This document shows positions 32,327 to 43,471 of a stretch of DNA of 64,000 bases, piece after piece. Source of the stretch: Sabellastarte sp. h YS-2021. Lineage: Eukaryota; Annelida; Polychaeta; Sabellida; Sabellidae. The stretch lies in the NCBI GenBank assembly GCA_964017235.1, contig OZ024932.1, positions 80,789,451 through 80,853,450 of the forward strand, read 5' to 3'. The translations under genes and the position numbers were made by a program. Numbering within the stretch: position 1 is the stretch's first letter; each line of letters starts with the position of its first letter. The notes beneath the pieces are model-generated. The model was given only the letters and a program-made list of their open reading frames with translations. It was not told where the DNA came from and did not search any database.

Positions 32327-32337
32327 TATAAAAAGGC
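32327..32337 (+). promoter_or_regulatory. TATA box, element III Myb-like gene
   Basis: TATAAAAAGGC, about 220 bp upstream of the ATG at 32546, directly after the palindrome cluster. Confidence 0.5.
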
Positions 32338-32545
32338 GGGTCAGCAGATGCACTTCATTTAATTGGGTTTGACTTGTCGAGAGACAACAGGTTTGGAGCT
32401 TTTCAGTTTTAAGTATTCATTTCTTTGCAAATTAGCTTAAGTTTGAGCTAGGGTGGACAGGTTGGGGGTGAAATCTGTTCTATCAGGTTTCACTTTTGAG
32501 TTTTAAGTTTTGTTTTTTAACAAGCTGTACATATAATTGATCAGC

Positions 32546-34427
32546 ATGCCAAGGGGCAGAAGCAGAAAGACTGAAGTACCTACTGATACTCAACCGCAGT
32601 TTGAGTTAGGAGACACAACTGAGGATATAGAGAGAAGAAGGGAGAGAGAGGAGAGGGAGAGGAGAGAGATGGAGGAGAGAGAGAGGAAAGAGATGGAGGA
32701 GAGAGAGAGAAAGACTGGAAACAGAGATAATAGAGGTGACAGAAGAAACAGAGGAGACACAGGATAGAGGAGAAAAGAGACCAAGGACTGATACAGATAC
32801 AGATCCAGAATGCATGTAATCCAGACAGAAGAAAGGACAGATGAAATTGATCTTTCTGGGTGATTCAGATGAGGAAGCCATCGTGGATTTCGTGAAACAG
32901 CATGAGGAGCTATTTGACAAGACTCATGAGATGTTCAAAGACTAGCAGAGGAAAGAAAGACTTTGGGAAACTGTTGCAGCTTCCAGGAATTTACCTATCA
33001 GTACTGTGAAGAAGTGGTTTGACACTCAACCACCAGATATGGCAAGCTCACACAGACCAAGTCAGGCCAAGCTGCAGCCAAGAACACCGAGAGACAGACC
33101 TGGTTGAAGGACAGTTTCAGCTTTCTACAAGGTCACATCAGAAGGAAGGGAGTGTCCAAGTCTTCTGGATTCAAATCACCACTGCGACCTTCAGCAGCCA
33201 CAGCTTCAGTTCCCGACACTTCAAGAAAGACTGAATCTGAAATAGAAATCAGCATGGCGTCAGATGTTACTCATCATCCGGCTAGCCCCAGCCCTTCGTG
33301 TCAAACAGCTACGGTTCCCACATCAACTCCTCAGGATCCAGTGTTACACCAGTGCCAACAGATGAGGTCCATGATGTCCAATTTTCTCGTTGCACGTCAA
33401 GACCCCACTCCAATTCCATGACAGGTTTTCTGCAATTATCTCCACTCCGAGATTGAACACCTTGAAGAGAGAGACTTTCTTACCTTCAGGAATGAGACAG
33501 AGAAGCTTCTGAGTGAAATACAGTACAATGCCGAAGAACGCAAGAGACAGGTCACTCATGGTTCCCACTCCCTTTTCCAATTTAAATTCCCTGTGTTTTC
33601 CCTGTAAAGTTTATATTTTTCGCTGTGGATTTTATAAATAAAATAACACAATCTGTAATTGTATTTTGGCCTCCACCTCCCCTTACAGCCATCCTTACCT
33701 CCCAAATTTATTTCCTGCGAGTCGTGACCTGCAGCGTGTGAATGCAAATGGCTGTTACTCTTCAAAATCATTCTGAAGTTTTCAAATTCCCCGTGTTTTC
33801 CCTGTGTTTTTCCAAAACTTTCAAATTCCCTGTGTTTTTCCTGTCTGAAATTACATTTCACAACTTTCCCTGTGCAGTGGGAACACTGCTGAGTCACTAC
33901 AAGTCAACAGGTCACCACATTTCAGGTTCCAGAAGCAACACAGGCCACAGCAGGATGAGAATACATACTCACCATTCCGGATACTCAACCAGTCTCCATA
34001 CAAGTTGTGCAGCCTCAGATAGCCACAACGCAGCCTGCTACAGTGATTGCCAGAGTATAGCAACCACCACGGCCAGCATCAGCGTCAGCACAACCAGCAT
34101 TTTTCTTAGTTGTGGTTGACCAACAGCCTGGGACTTCCAGACAGCTGATGTTCACTATGAGTCCGGCAAAGCCAGCTAACCCGCATTCCATTGCATCAGG
34201 ACAACAGGAAGACAGTCAACATAACACTTCAGGATTAGCTAGCCTCTTCAGCGCCATCCCAAGTGTTCTACAGTACCAGCAGATCGACACACCACAACCA
34301 TTTTCACCCTCTCAACTTCAACCAGCACCATCTTCCACTCATCATGAATAGTCAAGACCTCCCAGGCAGTCCAGCCAGCAGAGTCAGCCCAAATCTGTGG
34401 ATTAGCCCGCACAAGTCGCACCAACCC
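32546..34427 (+). pseudogene. Harbinger MADF/Myb-like protein, element III, several breaks
   Basis: ATG at 32546: MPRGRSRKTEVPTDTQPQFE, then a Glu/Arg-rich charged tract encoded by GA-rich DNA (32630-32720), ending at a stop (32765). From about 32842 another frame gives a MADF-type trihelix: GDSDEEAIVDFVKQHEELFD, a TAG at 32943, then QRKERLWETVAASRNLPIST and VKKWFDTQ. A shift leads to SFLQGHIRRKGVSKSSGFKS. The rest to 34427 is a degraded Ser/Thr/Pro/Gln-rich tail. Compared with element I this copy keeps the first helix of the domain but has more frameshifts. Confidence 0.6.
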
Positions 34428-34443
34428 GGCCCTTTTAAGGGCC
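34428..34443 (+). terminator. Perfect histone-type 3' stem-loop after element III Myb-like gene
   Basis: GGCCCTTTTAAGGGCC: stem GGCCCT/AGGGCC, loop TTTA, matching the histone mRNA hairpin consensus GGYYCUUUUMARRRCC. Preceded by CACCAACCC and followed by ATCCGAATCTTCCAAAAACA and ATTATTCAGCTGTT. The same TCCAAAAACAATTA.TCAGCTGT box follows the stem-loops of the element I transposase on the other strand. Confidence 0.6.
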
Positions 34444-35085
34444 ATCCGAATCTTCCAAAAACAATTATTCAGCTGTTGTTTCCCCCCAAAAGTTCACTGT
34501 CCAACACTTACACTTCCCCCAAATACACAAAAAAATTGTGTGAATGAATGAGTGAATGTTAAACAAATATTCATTCCCCCTGGGGACAAGGCAAGAAATA
34601 ACACTAGAATTTGGGATTAATATATAATTTAATTCTACTAAAATCTTGTAAGACAATAATTTACATTGACAGTAATACTTTCGAATTATTAACACAGACC
34701 ATTGCTAGCACAGATCACTGATAAAAGCTTGTAAAAGCTACTAACATGATATTCTGACAGTTTACAGAGTGTCATGCTGGTTTGACCTTGATCAGTCACA
34801 CAAACCAAGGACACTGATGACAACAGTAACATAGCCAAAAGACCCCCAAGCCTACAAGAAATTACAAATTAGTTACATGAAATGACAGAAGAATGCAAAT
34901 ATCTATCATTCAGCAGGGGAGGGGATGAACCACCTGTGACCCTGGATGTTAAGCCATATGACCTTGTAGGCCAAGGTCAAGATGGGAGCTGGAAAGGTCA
35001 AATTTGTAAGGCGACATGCATGGAGTGGGTAAAATGGGAGGTGAAAAAGCCCACCAAACAGTCAAACTACAAATGTAGGTGCTGT

Positions 35086-35650
35086 TGAAAAGTCTGGGAA
35101 ACAGAGGAGGAAGCAGTAGGAACATTTTGTTTGTAGGACCAGATGACATCGATTTCCAGGTACCATTATGCATTATTTGCTGAAGGGGGACCCCATGATG
35201 GAAGGCCCATGTGGCCCCAGACCGTCTGAAATCATGGAAAGTCAATTTTGGTGCAATATGCAAAGTATTTGACAATCTATTCAAAAATTTTCTGGCAACA
35301 GAATCAGTCAAGGGGACTAATGCATGTGACCTGGAAACGCAAAATACAGGATCATTACTTGAGCCTGGGTGGGTTGTAAGCAGTGTATGCAAAGTAGTTG
35401 CTGGACAAAGTGGCGAATTTTTGAGTGAGGAAAGTGGGATGGTCCTGATGTCAGATCTGGATTGAAGGGTCTTGGACCATTTAATAAGAAAGGTGACCCC
35501 TTCAGGTGAGAAAAATATATCTCCTCTGGCTAGCTGTCTAGTGGGGTCAAAGTTACCTACTGTGTGGGGAAGGAGGTAAGATAACCTGAATAAAGAATAA
35601 TAAGCTACTAACAAGAGTGTTTGATATACTAATGCATTTGGAAAGGCCAA
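35086..35650 (-). pseudogene. Tyrosine recombinase of DIRS-like element II, C-terminal frameshift
   Basis: Encodes MAFPNALVYQTLLLVAYYSL.. RGDIFFSPEGVTFLIKWSKT.. and the catalytic block FHDFRRSGATWAFHHG with HNGTW. These align with [16 protein letters not shown] and DHGTW of DIRS I. Just after GTWKS the frame shifts. The normal continuation (DVIWSY.. VPTASSSVSQTFQQHLHL, stop near 35086) lies in the next frame, which separates the candidate catalytic Tyr from the rest. The N-terminal SAM-like half is missing. Confidence 0.75.
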
Positions 35651-35784
35651 CTAGGGATGTCAACAGGGGAATATCTATATAGGTATGTGCCTTAGGCTGC
35701 AGAGGTCTATTGATTTTTAAGACTTATGAAAGTACTGCAATTGCTGGTGTTGAAATGGTGAAGTGTGAACATGAATATCAAGAT

Positions 35785-36293
35785 CTAGGTCTTCAAAAGG
35801 GCCACAAAGGGCCCCATGTTTAAGTTCTTCAGTAATATATTCCTCAAAATGAGTTTCATATTTGAGTGCAGAGGCATGATTAGTGGTAGAAGAAGATAGG
35901 GGACATTGCCTGTTAAAATCTGGTCTGGGAGCTGCTTATCGCAATAGCCAGTTAAATAGTGTCTCCACCTGTCTGGATTTAGTTGGGTTCGAACCGGTAT
36001 TCTGCAATTTAAAATATTTGGCACCCCACTTTGCCTGATTAACTTGTGTGCTTGAATAATGGAAGGGGTTTGTTTCCATGTAACCTCAGGTCCCTGATAT
36101 ATCTTTAAGTCATTAAGTGGTATGTACCCAAATTGATCACCATTTTGTTGTATGCAAGCTTTATAATCTTTGGATCCATTCTTATTATTCCATATATACA
36201 GTGGCACAACCTCTTTCTCAGTAAGAGGTGAACCATTAAACCTTGCGTTTGCACAGTAGGACTGAGGTCTAAAGTGTCACATTCGACTGGCAA
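35785..36293 (-). pseudogene. N-terminal RT-polyprotein segment of DIRS-like element II
   Basis: Encodes SIIQAHKLIRQSGVPNILNC, RIPVRTQLNPDRWRHYLTGY and CDKQLPDQI, the part preceding the RT palm in DIRS polyproteins (compare [20 protein letters not shown] and [14 protein letters not shown] in DIRS I). The frame breaks after LRNILLKNLNMGP and no RT motifs follow. Confidence 0.6.
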
Positions 36294-36952
36294 ATCATGG
36301 ACATGATGGAGATGGTTTACTACTGGAGAATTGGGGGCAGTGGCATTAGTGTTAAGTATTACTTGTAATTTCTCATTAGGCTGGTGGTCAAGGTACGAAT
36401 TGGATGTGTTTGTGTAATCACAGCCCCTATCAGTATTCTTTGTGTCAGATCTCTTTACTGTGGTTTTACAGGGGAATTTTTTGGGTACGCGAACCTGAGT
36501 GCTGACATTTGTAGGTGCAAGGTTTATTTGTGCAGTTTGCGTCCCATCCCCCCGGCATCAGCTAAACAAGTAAGAATGTGTCCCATTGTCAGGAATTTGT
36601 TGTAAAACTTCAAATCTATTTGCCAATGAAAGGAAAACATCATCTTTTGAAGCCTAAATTCTTGAAGTTTGAACTTGGACACGATTGTTGATGCCAGAGG
36701 GATACATTCCTACGAGGTGTTATACCAACCTTGGATGTGGTAACAAGTGAAGCATTTGCATTCTTTTGTCGATTTGTGACGATGCGAGTACTCTTGTTAT
36801 CATGGATTGGTTGGGTGCAAGATTGAGATATAGGTTGTGCAGCAAGAACCTGGGCATAAGCCCTGCCATCATGACAATTATGATAAGCTTTGGAAACTCA
36901 AAACCAATACAAAGCAGTGTTCTTGTTGGCCATTAATTCATTTTTTGCATTT

Positions 36953-38155
36953 TCAATCTTTAGAGTTTTTGATCAAATATATCTTTGACCAAAATGTGAT
37001 GGCAGACCTACACCCAGTTTTACTTTCAGTATGTGGGAAATTTTTTCCATTCTTTGGCAAAACAAAAAGAACAGACATGCTTGTAAAGAACGCCTTTTGT
37101 TTCATGCGTGTTCTGTTGAGAGCATGTTCCCGAGTTATAATACTGGCAGGCCATAGCTTTACTGTGGGTATGTTTTGCTGGCTTTTTGATTGCATCCTGA
37201 TCATTAAGGTTGTGTCTTTGCGCATGCCTATCCCTATCAATTTTGTCAGTCTCAGTGAAATCTTTAATCTCTCCCTGCTCCATACAACAGAGTAGCACAG
37301 CATGGCTGGCTTTTGCAGAGGCCCAGGAAAAATTGTTCGAATCGTCCAATAAAGCAATCAAATTATCTAACATAGAATTTTTTTAGTTTGTATCAGTTTC
37401 CTCCCTCATGGCTCTGCAAAAGCCAGCCTTCCATTGCCCCATTGTAAGTTGGTCGTACGTGACATGTTCTTTATTACTATACCAGCCAACATGTATTTGT
37501 GAGACCATTTCACTGTTTGCTTAACAAAAACCTCAACACCTCCATGTTGGGATTTAAACTTCTGGGACATACCTGTCGAATTTAGATACTGAAGTTCTGA
37601 TAACCTTTCTGTTACCGCCTTCTGTATACTATCATTTGCTTTTAAATGGTCTAGTGTGGGTAACGAAACAGTACTAGGTACTGCATGTGTATCTGTGGCA
37701 TTTGTGTGTGTTCTTCAGAGTGATTACTTGTAAGTGTACTATGGAATTGCTTCATGAATTTGTGTTTGGTCCCGGCACTTCTGCTTTTAGATTTATGAGG
37801 ACCCGTAGTCTTTTTAACTGGTTTTTGCTCTATTTTATCCAATGTTACACTAATGACAGTCAATTGCTGTAAAATGGTTTGATTAATCAGATCCTGAGTG
37901 TCAGAATTGGATATTTTGTTAGGAGAAGTGCTAGGGCCATTCACTGTGAGCCTATCGAAGGAACGCATCGGAGTACTCGCATTGTCACTATCTGTATCCA
38001 CCAAACCACTGCAGTCAAGTTCGCTACTTGAAGAATTTGGATCTGAATCTTGCTGGGCTGATGACCAGAAGAGTTTACCTCCAGCAAGTTCCTCAAGAAT
38101 TCGTTATCATCCGACAACTGTAGTTAAGTGGGTGTTTTCACACCATCACTCTTAA
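36953..38155 (-). pseudogene. Gag-like ORF1 of DIRS-like element II
   Basis: Segments at 38004-37651 (STSPNKISNSDTQDLINQTI.. LTVISVTLDKIEQK) and 37373-36953. The latter holds a Cys/His motif (ACQYYNSGTCSQQNTHETKG, VLYKHVCSFCF) typical of the zinc-binding end of DIRS ORF1. Several frameshifts. A 17-bp inverted repeat GGCTGGCTTTTGCAGAG lies within it at 37311-37327 and 37412-37428. Confidence 0.6.
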
Positions 38156-38739
38156 CCGAACGCAAATTGTATTTCTTCCTCTCCATTTGAAAGTAGTTTA
38201 CTAAAAACTTGTAAAATAGACTAAAAGTATAAAACACGTGCAAAATGAAGAAGAAATCAGATTTTATTTTCCTAGATGTTACCCCTTCCAAGGCTTGAAT
38301 GCAAATGGAAGAGTGCATGCAGATTATTAACCTCGAATTGAATTGAACCAATGAGATTAAAGTTAACAAACAGCATAGTCAGCATACTAATGCCCAGAAA
38401 CCTTAAATAATTAAGGTCCCCAAAGGAATGAACCTGCATGCACCATGGTGCCTGCAAGTAAAACAAGAAGAGAGTGCCCGTGAACGGGCACTGTGTCAGT
38501 TGACTGAGTGTTTTTGATTTGTGAAGGTGATAACGAGAGGAAAGCATAATTATCAGGGAAAGTGCTGTACAGAAGTACAGTAAATTGTAATTGAACAGCA
38601 TGTTCGAAAGAAATTCCGAAGCTGACAGAAGGACAAAAAAGTTGTGCCCTGCAAATGGTATTATGAAGGAAAGTAACAAGGTAACTGTTTAAGTGTAAAA
38701 AGTAGGTAAAACATATTTAAAGAAATACTGCAAATGCAA

Positions 38740-39950
38740 TATCCTTGTTCCACCTTGAAGAAGGGGTCCAAGGTCAAATCCAACCACACAAAAACATTCC
38801 CAGCCCATGATTTCCTATATGTTGGTTTACCATCCCAAACTTCTAGGACCATAAATAAGCGAGTTATAAGCACTTTTAAGTTTGGCTATCCTCGTTTGAC
38901 CTTGAAGGCCGGGTCCAAGGTCAAATCCGACCACACCAAAAGATTCCCAGCCCATGATTTCCTATAGGATGGTTTACCATCCCAAACCTCTAGGACCAAT
39001 AATAAGCGAGTGATAGGCACTTTTAAGTTTGGCTATCCTTGTTTGACCTTGAAGGAGGGGTCCATGGTCAAATCTGACCACACCAAAAGAATCCCAGCCC
39101 ATGTTTGACTATATGTTGGTTTACCATCCCAAACTTCAAGGACCATTAATAAGGGAGTTATAAGCACTTTTAAGTTTGGCTATCCTCGTTTGACGTTGAA
39201 GGCAGGGTCCAAGCTCAAATCCGACCACACCAAAAGATTCCCTGCCCATGATTTTCTATAGGTTGGTTTTCCATTCCAAACCTCTAGGACCAATAATAAG
39301 TGAGTTATAAGCACTTTTTAGTTTGGGTATCCTTGTTTGACCTTGAAGAAGGGGTCCAAGGTCAAATCGGAACACATCAACAGATTCCCAGCCTATGATT
39401 TCCTATATGTTGGTTTACCATCCCAAACCTCTAGGACCAATAATAAGCGAGTTATAAGCACTTTTAAGTTTGGCTATCCTTGTTTGACCTTGAAGGAGGG
39501 GTCAAAGGTCAAATCTGACCACACCAAAAGATTCAGAGCCCATGATTTTCTACAGGTTGGTTTACCATCCCAAACCTCTAGGACCAATAATAAGGGAGAT
39601 ATAAGCACTTTTCATGACTAACAAAGAAACACTTGTGGTGGCCATCTTGTTTTTCAAAATGAGGCCAAAAATATTCCCAAGATTTTATAATGAGGAACAT
39701 ATCCTGCGAATTTGAGATCTCTACCTATAATACCCTTTGCTCTAGAGGGCCAACAAAAGTCTTTGTTTAAAGTCGAATAAACATCCCTGGCAGCCATCTT
39801 GTTTTACAAAATGAGGCCAAAAATATTCCCAGCAACATTTTATGGTTATTAATATATACTGCAAACTTGAGAAGGCTAGCTATAATATTTTTTTCGTTAG
39901 AGCGGTAATGGTGAAATCTCTCTACACACTGCGGCTATCCAGTGGATACA
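38740..39950 (+). mobile_element. Repeat element family D, copy 2 (~146-bp core)
   Basis: Six units of 146-147 bp matching the core of 7499-8612 (TTTGACCTTGAAGGAGGGGT). A tail with 'GGCCATCTTGTTTTTCAAAATGAGGCC' follows, present twice (39640, 39792). It ends CTATCCAGTGGATACAATGA (39936-39955), a degenerate form of the family 3' end. No clear 5' GTATCCACC motif. The plus-strand frames at 38734 and 39337 are the repeat read through. Confidence 0.65.
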
Positions 39951-41345
39951 ATGATTTACTCAACAGTGAGAACCTGAAAGTAGCTATTGCTCAGCTATGC
40001 CATGACATACAGGTCTGCAATTTCACTATGTTATAGCTGACCAAAAATTACGTGAATAACATATTTAAACAAAATACTCTAAATGCAATAGTTTTCAAGT
40101 TACAAATGATTTACTCAATAGTAATAACCTCAAAGTAGCTATTACTCAGCTATGCAATGAGCTACATGTCTGAATTTTTACTATGTTATAGCTGACCCAA
40201 AAGTAGGTGAACAACATATTTAAGCAAAATACTGTAAATGCAATAGATTTTAAGTTACAACTGATTTACTCAATAGTGAGAACGTGAAAATAGCTATTGC
40301 TCAGCTATGCCATGAGTTATAGGTCTGTAATTTCACTATGTTATAGCTGACCCAAAAGTAGGTGAACAACATATTTTAACAAAATACTCCAAATGCAATA
40401 TTTTGCAAGTTACAACTGATTTACTCAACAGTCAGTACCTGAAAATAGCTATTGCTCAGTTGTGCCATGAGCTACAGGTCTGTAATTTCACTATGTTATA
40501 GCTTACCCAAAAATAGCTAAATAACATATTTCCACAAATTTCTGTAAATGCAATATTTTTCCAATTACAACTGATTTACTCAACAGTGAGAACTTCAAAG
40601 TAGCTATTACTCAGCTAAGCAATGAGCCACAGGTCTGGAACTTCACTATGTTATAGCTGACCCCAAAATAGGTGAATAACATATTTAAACAAAATACTCT
40701 AAATGCAATAATTTTCAAGTTATAAGTGATTTACTCAACAGTGATAACCTAAAAGTAGCTATTACTCAGCTATGCCATGAGCTACAGGTCTGAAATTTTA
40801 CTATGTTATAGCTGACCCAAAAGTAGCTGAATAACATATTTATACGAAATTCTCTAAATGCAATAGTTTTCAAGTTACAAGTGACTTTACTCATGATGGA
40901 AGTTACTGAAAAGGCCAAAAGTAGTTATTACTCACTTAGCTATTGAGACAGACACCCAAGTTACTCACCATGTTGTAGCTCTGAAAAAAGTAGCTGAATA
41001 ACATATTTTAACAAAATGCTCTAAATGCAACACTTTTCAAGTTATAAGTGATTTAGTGCATGATTTCATGAATTTTAATGCATTAAAAATTATTAAAAAA
41101 ATTTATTAAAAAAGAAATAAGACAGATCCAGGTCTCACACTCACACCAGAGAATCTACCTCTGGCCTAGTACATATATGCAAGATATGAGAGAAATCCCT
41201 GCAATAGTCACTGAGAAAATTGTGATAAAGTGTTGAAATTTTCACACTTTTGGTGGGGGTACCTCCCTTAGAGCGTCTCTAGCAAACAGACGAACAGACA
41301 GATTTGCATGCCTTGAACAAATTTTCATCCTCGATAGATAAGGTA
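39951..41345 (+). repeat. Tandem array family E (~155-bp unit)
   Basis: At least seven units with GATTTACTCAACAGTGAGAA starting at 39953, 40109, 40263, 40418, 40573, 40728 and 40883. Each also has AAAAGTAGGTGAATAACATA and AATGCAATA..TTCAAGTTACA. It directly abuts the family D end. After 41050 it becomes unique sequence ending in a poly(A) run near 41352. The unit is a distant relative of the 133-bp unit in family A. Confidence 0.75.
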
Positions 41346-42060
41346 TCTTTAAAAAAAAAAAAACAGCATGTCTCTAGGCCTTGTAGTTTTGGAGGAGAAG
41401 TTGTTCACGCGGACTGGGAGGCGTACGCCCACGCCGCAGAGTGATGACATAAAAACTTCCACCACAAAACAGAGAAAAAAAACTTAATAAAAAATCCCCT
41501 TAATAAAAAAAATCCCCTATGAATTCAAAGTAAAACCACCCCCAAAAAAACTCAATTTGAAAAATACACTTCCCCCACCCCGAAAACAAAGATCCAGACT
41601 CAAACCCACGTCCCTCCGACCCAAAACCCAACTAGCTTAAAAATGCAACATCCACACAAGTAACATGTTTTCTATGTGTTGAGGGACTTACAGACAAACA
41701 TACGTGAGGCCTAACAAAATATTCAAATATATGAGTGGCAATGGAGTGACTAACAGACTGACAAACTGAATAAAAAAAATATTAAACTTGGACTGTAAAT
41801 CTGTATAATTTTGTCTTGCAAATCTCATTGTATTTCTTTTTTAATTCTTGGAATAAAATATTTCCTCAAAGTTGTTTCTCTTTTAGGTATTTGGGAGCTA
41901 AAATTTATTTGAAAACTGTTTTTTCTACTATTTTGTAAATTTTTTAAATTCATTTTTCAATATTTTTGGGGGGTAATGTTTTTGTGTGGGGAATATTTCT
42001 TTGTTATGTACATTTAGATGTAAGACTTAGATTTTGGAGGACTTGGGTTTGAATCTTAAT
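41346..42060. other. Low-complexity middle of Harbinger element III
   Basis: 41470-41600 is rich in AAAAAAACCCC-type sequence (TACACTTCCCCCACCCCGAA). 41940-42000 has near-inverse T/G-rich sequence (ATATTTTTGGGGGG, TGTGTGGGGAA). This facing arrangement resembles the facing arrays between the two genes of element I. Confidence 0.4.
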
Positions 42061-42103
42061 TTTGGAAACATTTTTTCAGCAAAAGTTCTTGGAACATTTG
42101 GGC

Positions 42104-42119
42104 ATTCCTTAAAAGGACT
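42104..42119 (-). promoter_or_regulatory. Histone-like stem-loop (one mismatch), element III transposase
   Basis: The transcript strand reads AGTCCTTTTAAGGAAT, a 6-bp stem with one mismatch and loop TTTA, about 80 nt after the stop. It is followed by GTTCCAAGAACTTTT, as in element II. Confidence 0.5.
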
Positions 42120-42198
42120 GATTGTTTAATGGTGACAACTTCTTCTCCCTCAGTCTTCTTAAATTCAATCTTCCTGCCCAGCCAGTGCCCCAAGGTTG

Positions 42199-43330
42199 TT
42201 AAATTAGTCTTTGAGTACATTTCTTTGATGTTTTGCCTCCCTCGATGGATTTCTTACATTTTACATCTTGTCCCTGCTCCCCCTGGTCATTCTGTGGTGG
42301 TTGTATGTCATCTGCTGGAGTTGGTGGTCTCTCTGCTCCCCCCTGATGGCTTCTCCACACATTATGTAAGACCACACACGTTAACACAATGTCTCTAACC
42401 ACCTTTGGCCTCTGCTCCATGGTCGTTAACAGTACCCTGAACCGGCTTGCCAAAATGCCTGGTCAGTTGTCTTCGATGTATGGCTTGATCAACCATGGCA
42501 TGAGGGCAATGGTGTCATCCCCCAACAGGAAGTAGGGTAGATCTGGCCCTCTTGGTCCCAGTGGTTCGGGTGGTGGAAGTCCCAAGGTGGTATTCTCAAT
42601 TCTTCTTTTCAGCTTGCTACGGTTGAAGATCTGAGCATCAGATGAAGAACCACTGGCCCCCACGTTGACCCACAGAAATTTGTATTTCGCGTCCACCAAG
42701 GCTAACAGTACCAGGGAGAAGTAGCCCTTGTAATTCAAATATTCACTGCCTGACTTCCATGGCTTCCTGATAGCTATGTGCTTGCCATCTAATGCACCAA
42801 CTGCATGGGGGACATTCCATCTATTTCTGAATTTCTCTTCTAATGACTTCCAGTCTTCACGCACTGTTGGACAATTCAGGTATTCTTTCTGGAATTCACA
42901 TAAGATGGCTTTGCAGACCTTGGGTACAAATTTGACAATGGTGATTCTTCCAACCCTCCATTGGTACTGCAGTGAAGTGTAGCTTTATCCTGTGGATAAA
43001 TGTCTCAGTGTAACAGCTAGTTTCAGTCCCACTGGTAATGGCTTCCTGAGGCTTGTTTCTGACTTCATCAGGTGGGGGTTACTTCTTTCCTCTATCAAAT
43101 CAAAGAAGGCTGGTGCCATCCTGGTGAAATTCCTGTAGCCTGGTATGTCAGTTGTGATTAGCTCATCCAAGAGTGTTCTGTAGCACCCCCTTTCCTCCCT
43201 CTGCAGTAGCCAGGGCATAACCCATGGATTCTGTGGCTTCCTCCTCCTTCTGCGTGGTTCTGGCTGTGGTCGTGGTGGTGGTTCTGGCTGGGCAGGTGCT
43301 GGGTTCTGCTGTCTTCTGTGTCTTGAAATG
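42199..43330 (-). pseudogene. PIF/Harbinger DDE transposase, element III, two stops and loss of the third catalytic residue
   Basis: A single reading frame runs from about 43222 (MPWLLQREERGCYRTLLDEL) through the helix-turn-helix-like region and the DDE core. D1 (GALDGKHIAIRK) and D2 (YFLLGDDTIAL) are intact. A TAA at 42985-42987 replaces an expected sense codon in RHLSTG-x-SYTSLQYQWRVG. A TGA at 42463-42465 follows KPYIEDN. Here about 25 codons are deleted compared with element I (the RRMLTREERIANYRLSRGRR and VVEN segment), so the catalytic Glu is missing. The C-terminus (VVRDIVLTCVVLHNVWRSHQ) is present. Cannot be catalytic. Confidence 0.85.
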
Positions 43331-43463
43331 ATGAAAAATTAACAACATATTCATTCAGCTCAATAAAAAACCAAAGTACCCTAATCTTGTCAAAGAGTTC
43401 CTGTTGATGTGTCCCTGTCATCATTGAAGTGTGAAATGAGTGACAGTTCCCTGGTTACATGGG

Positions 43464-43471
43464 TTTATATA
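43464..43471 (-). promoter_or_regulatory. TATA box, element III transposase
   Basis: The minus strand reads CACTATATAAACCC about 240 bp upstream of the transposase N-terminus. Confidence 0.5.

Larger units (their letters stand above)
31779..34560. mobile_element. PIF/Harbinger element III, left part
   Basis: Starts near CAGGGTCGGGACCATTG (31778), similar to the left end zone of element II. The subterminal zone 31910-32290 is packed with GACAGGCCTGTC-type palindromes. A TATA box, the MADF/Myb-like gene and a perfect histone-type stem-loop follow. The matching transposase part lies at 42060-43826. I infer one element split by later insertions (the DIRS-like element, family D and the family E array). 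Confidence 0.55.
34560..38440 (-). mobile_element. DIRS-like retrotransposon II, internally deleted
   Basis: Inverted terminal segments: ATTCATTCC..TGGGGAC near 34569-34587 and the inverse GTCCCC..GGAATGAA near 38413-38430, as DIRS elements have inverted ends. Between them, on the minus strand: gag-like segments (38155-36953), an N-terminal RT segment (36293-35785), then directly the tyrosine recombinase (35650-35086). The catalytic RT and RNase H are gone. Distinct from DIRS I in sequence. It seems inserted in Harbinger element III. Confidence 0.6.

Noticed and set aside
42199..43330. Host HARBI1-like domesticated gene
   Set aside because: The frame has stops and lacks the third catalytic residue; it sits with transposon ends and a Myb-like partner, so it is a decayed transposon rather than a domesticated gene.
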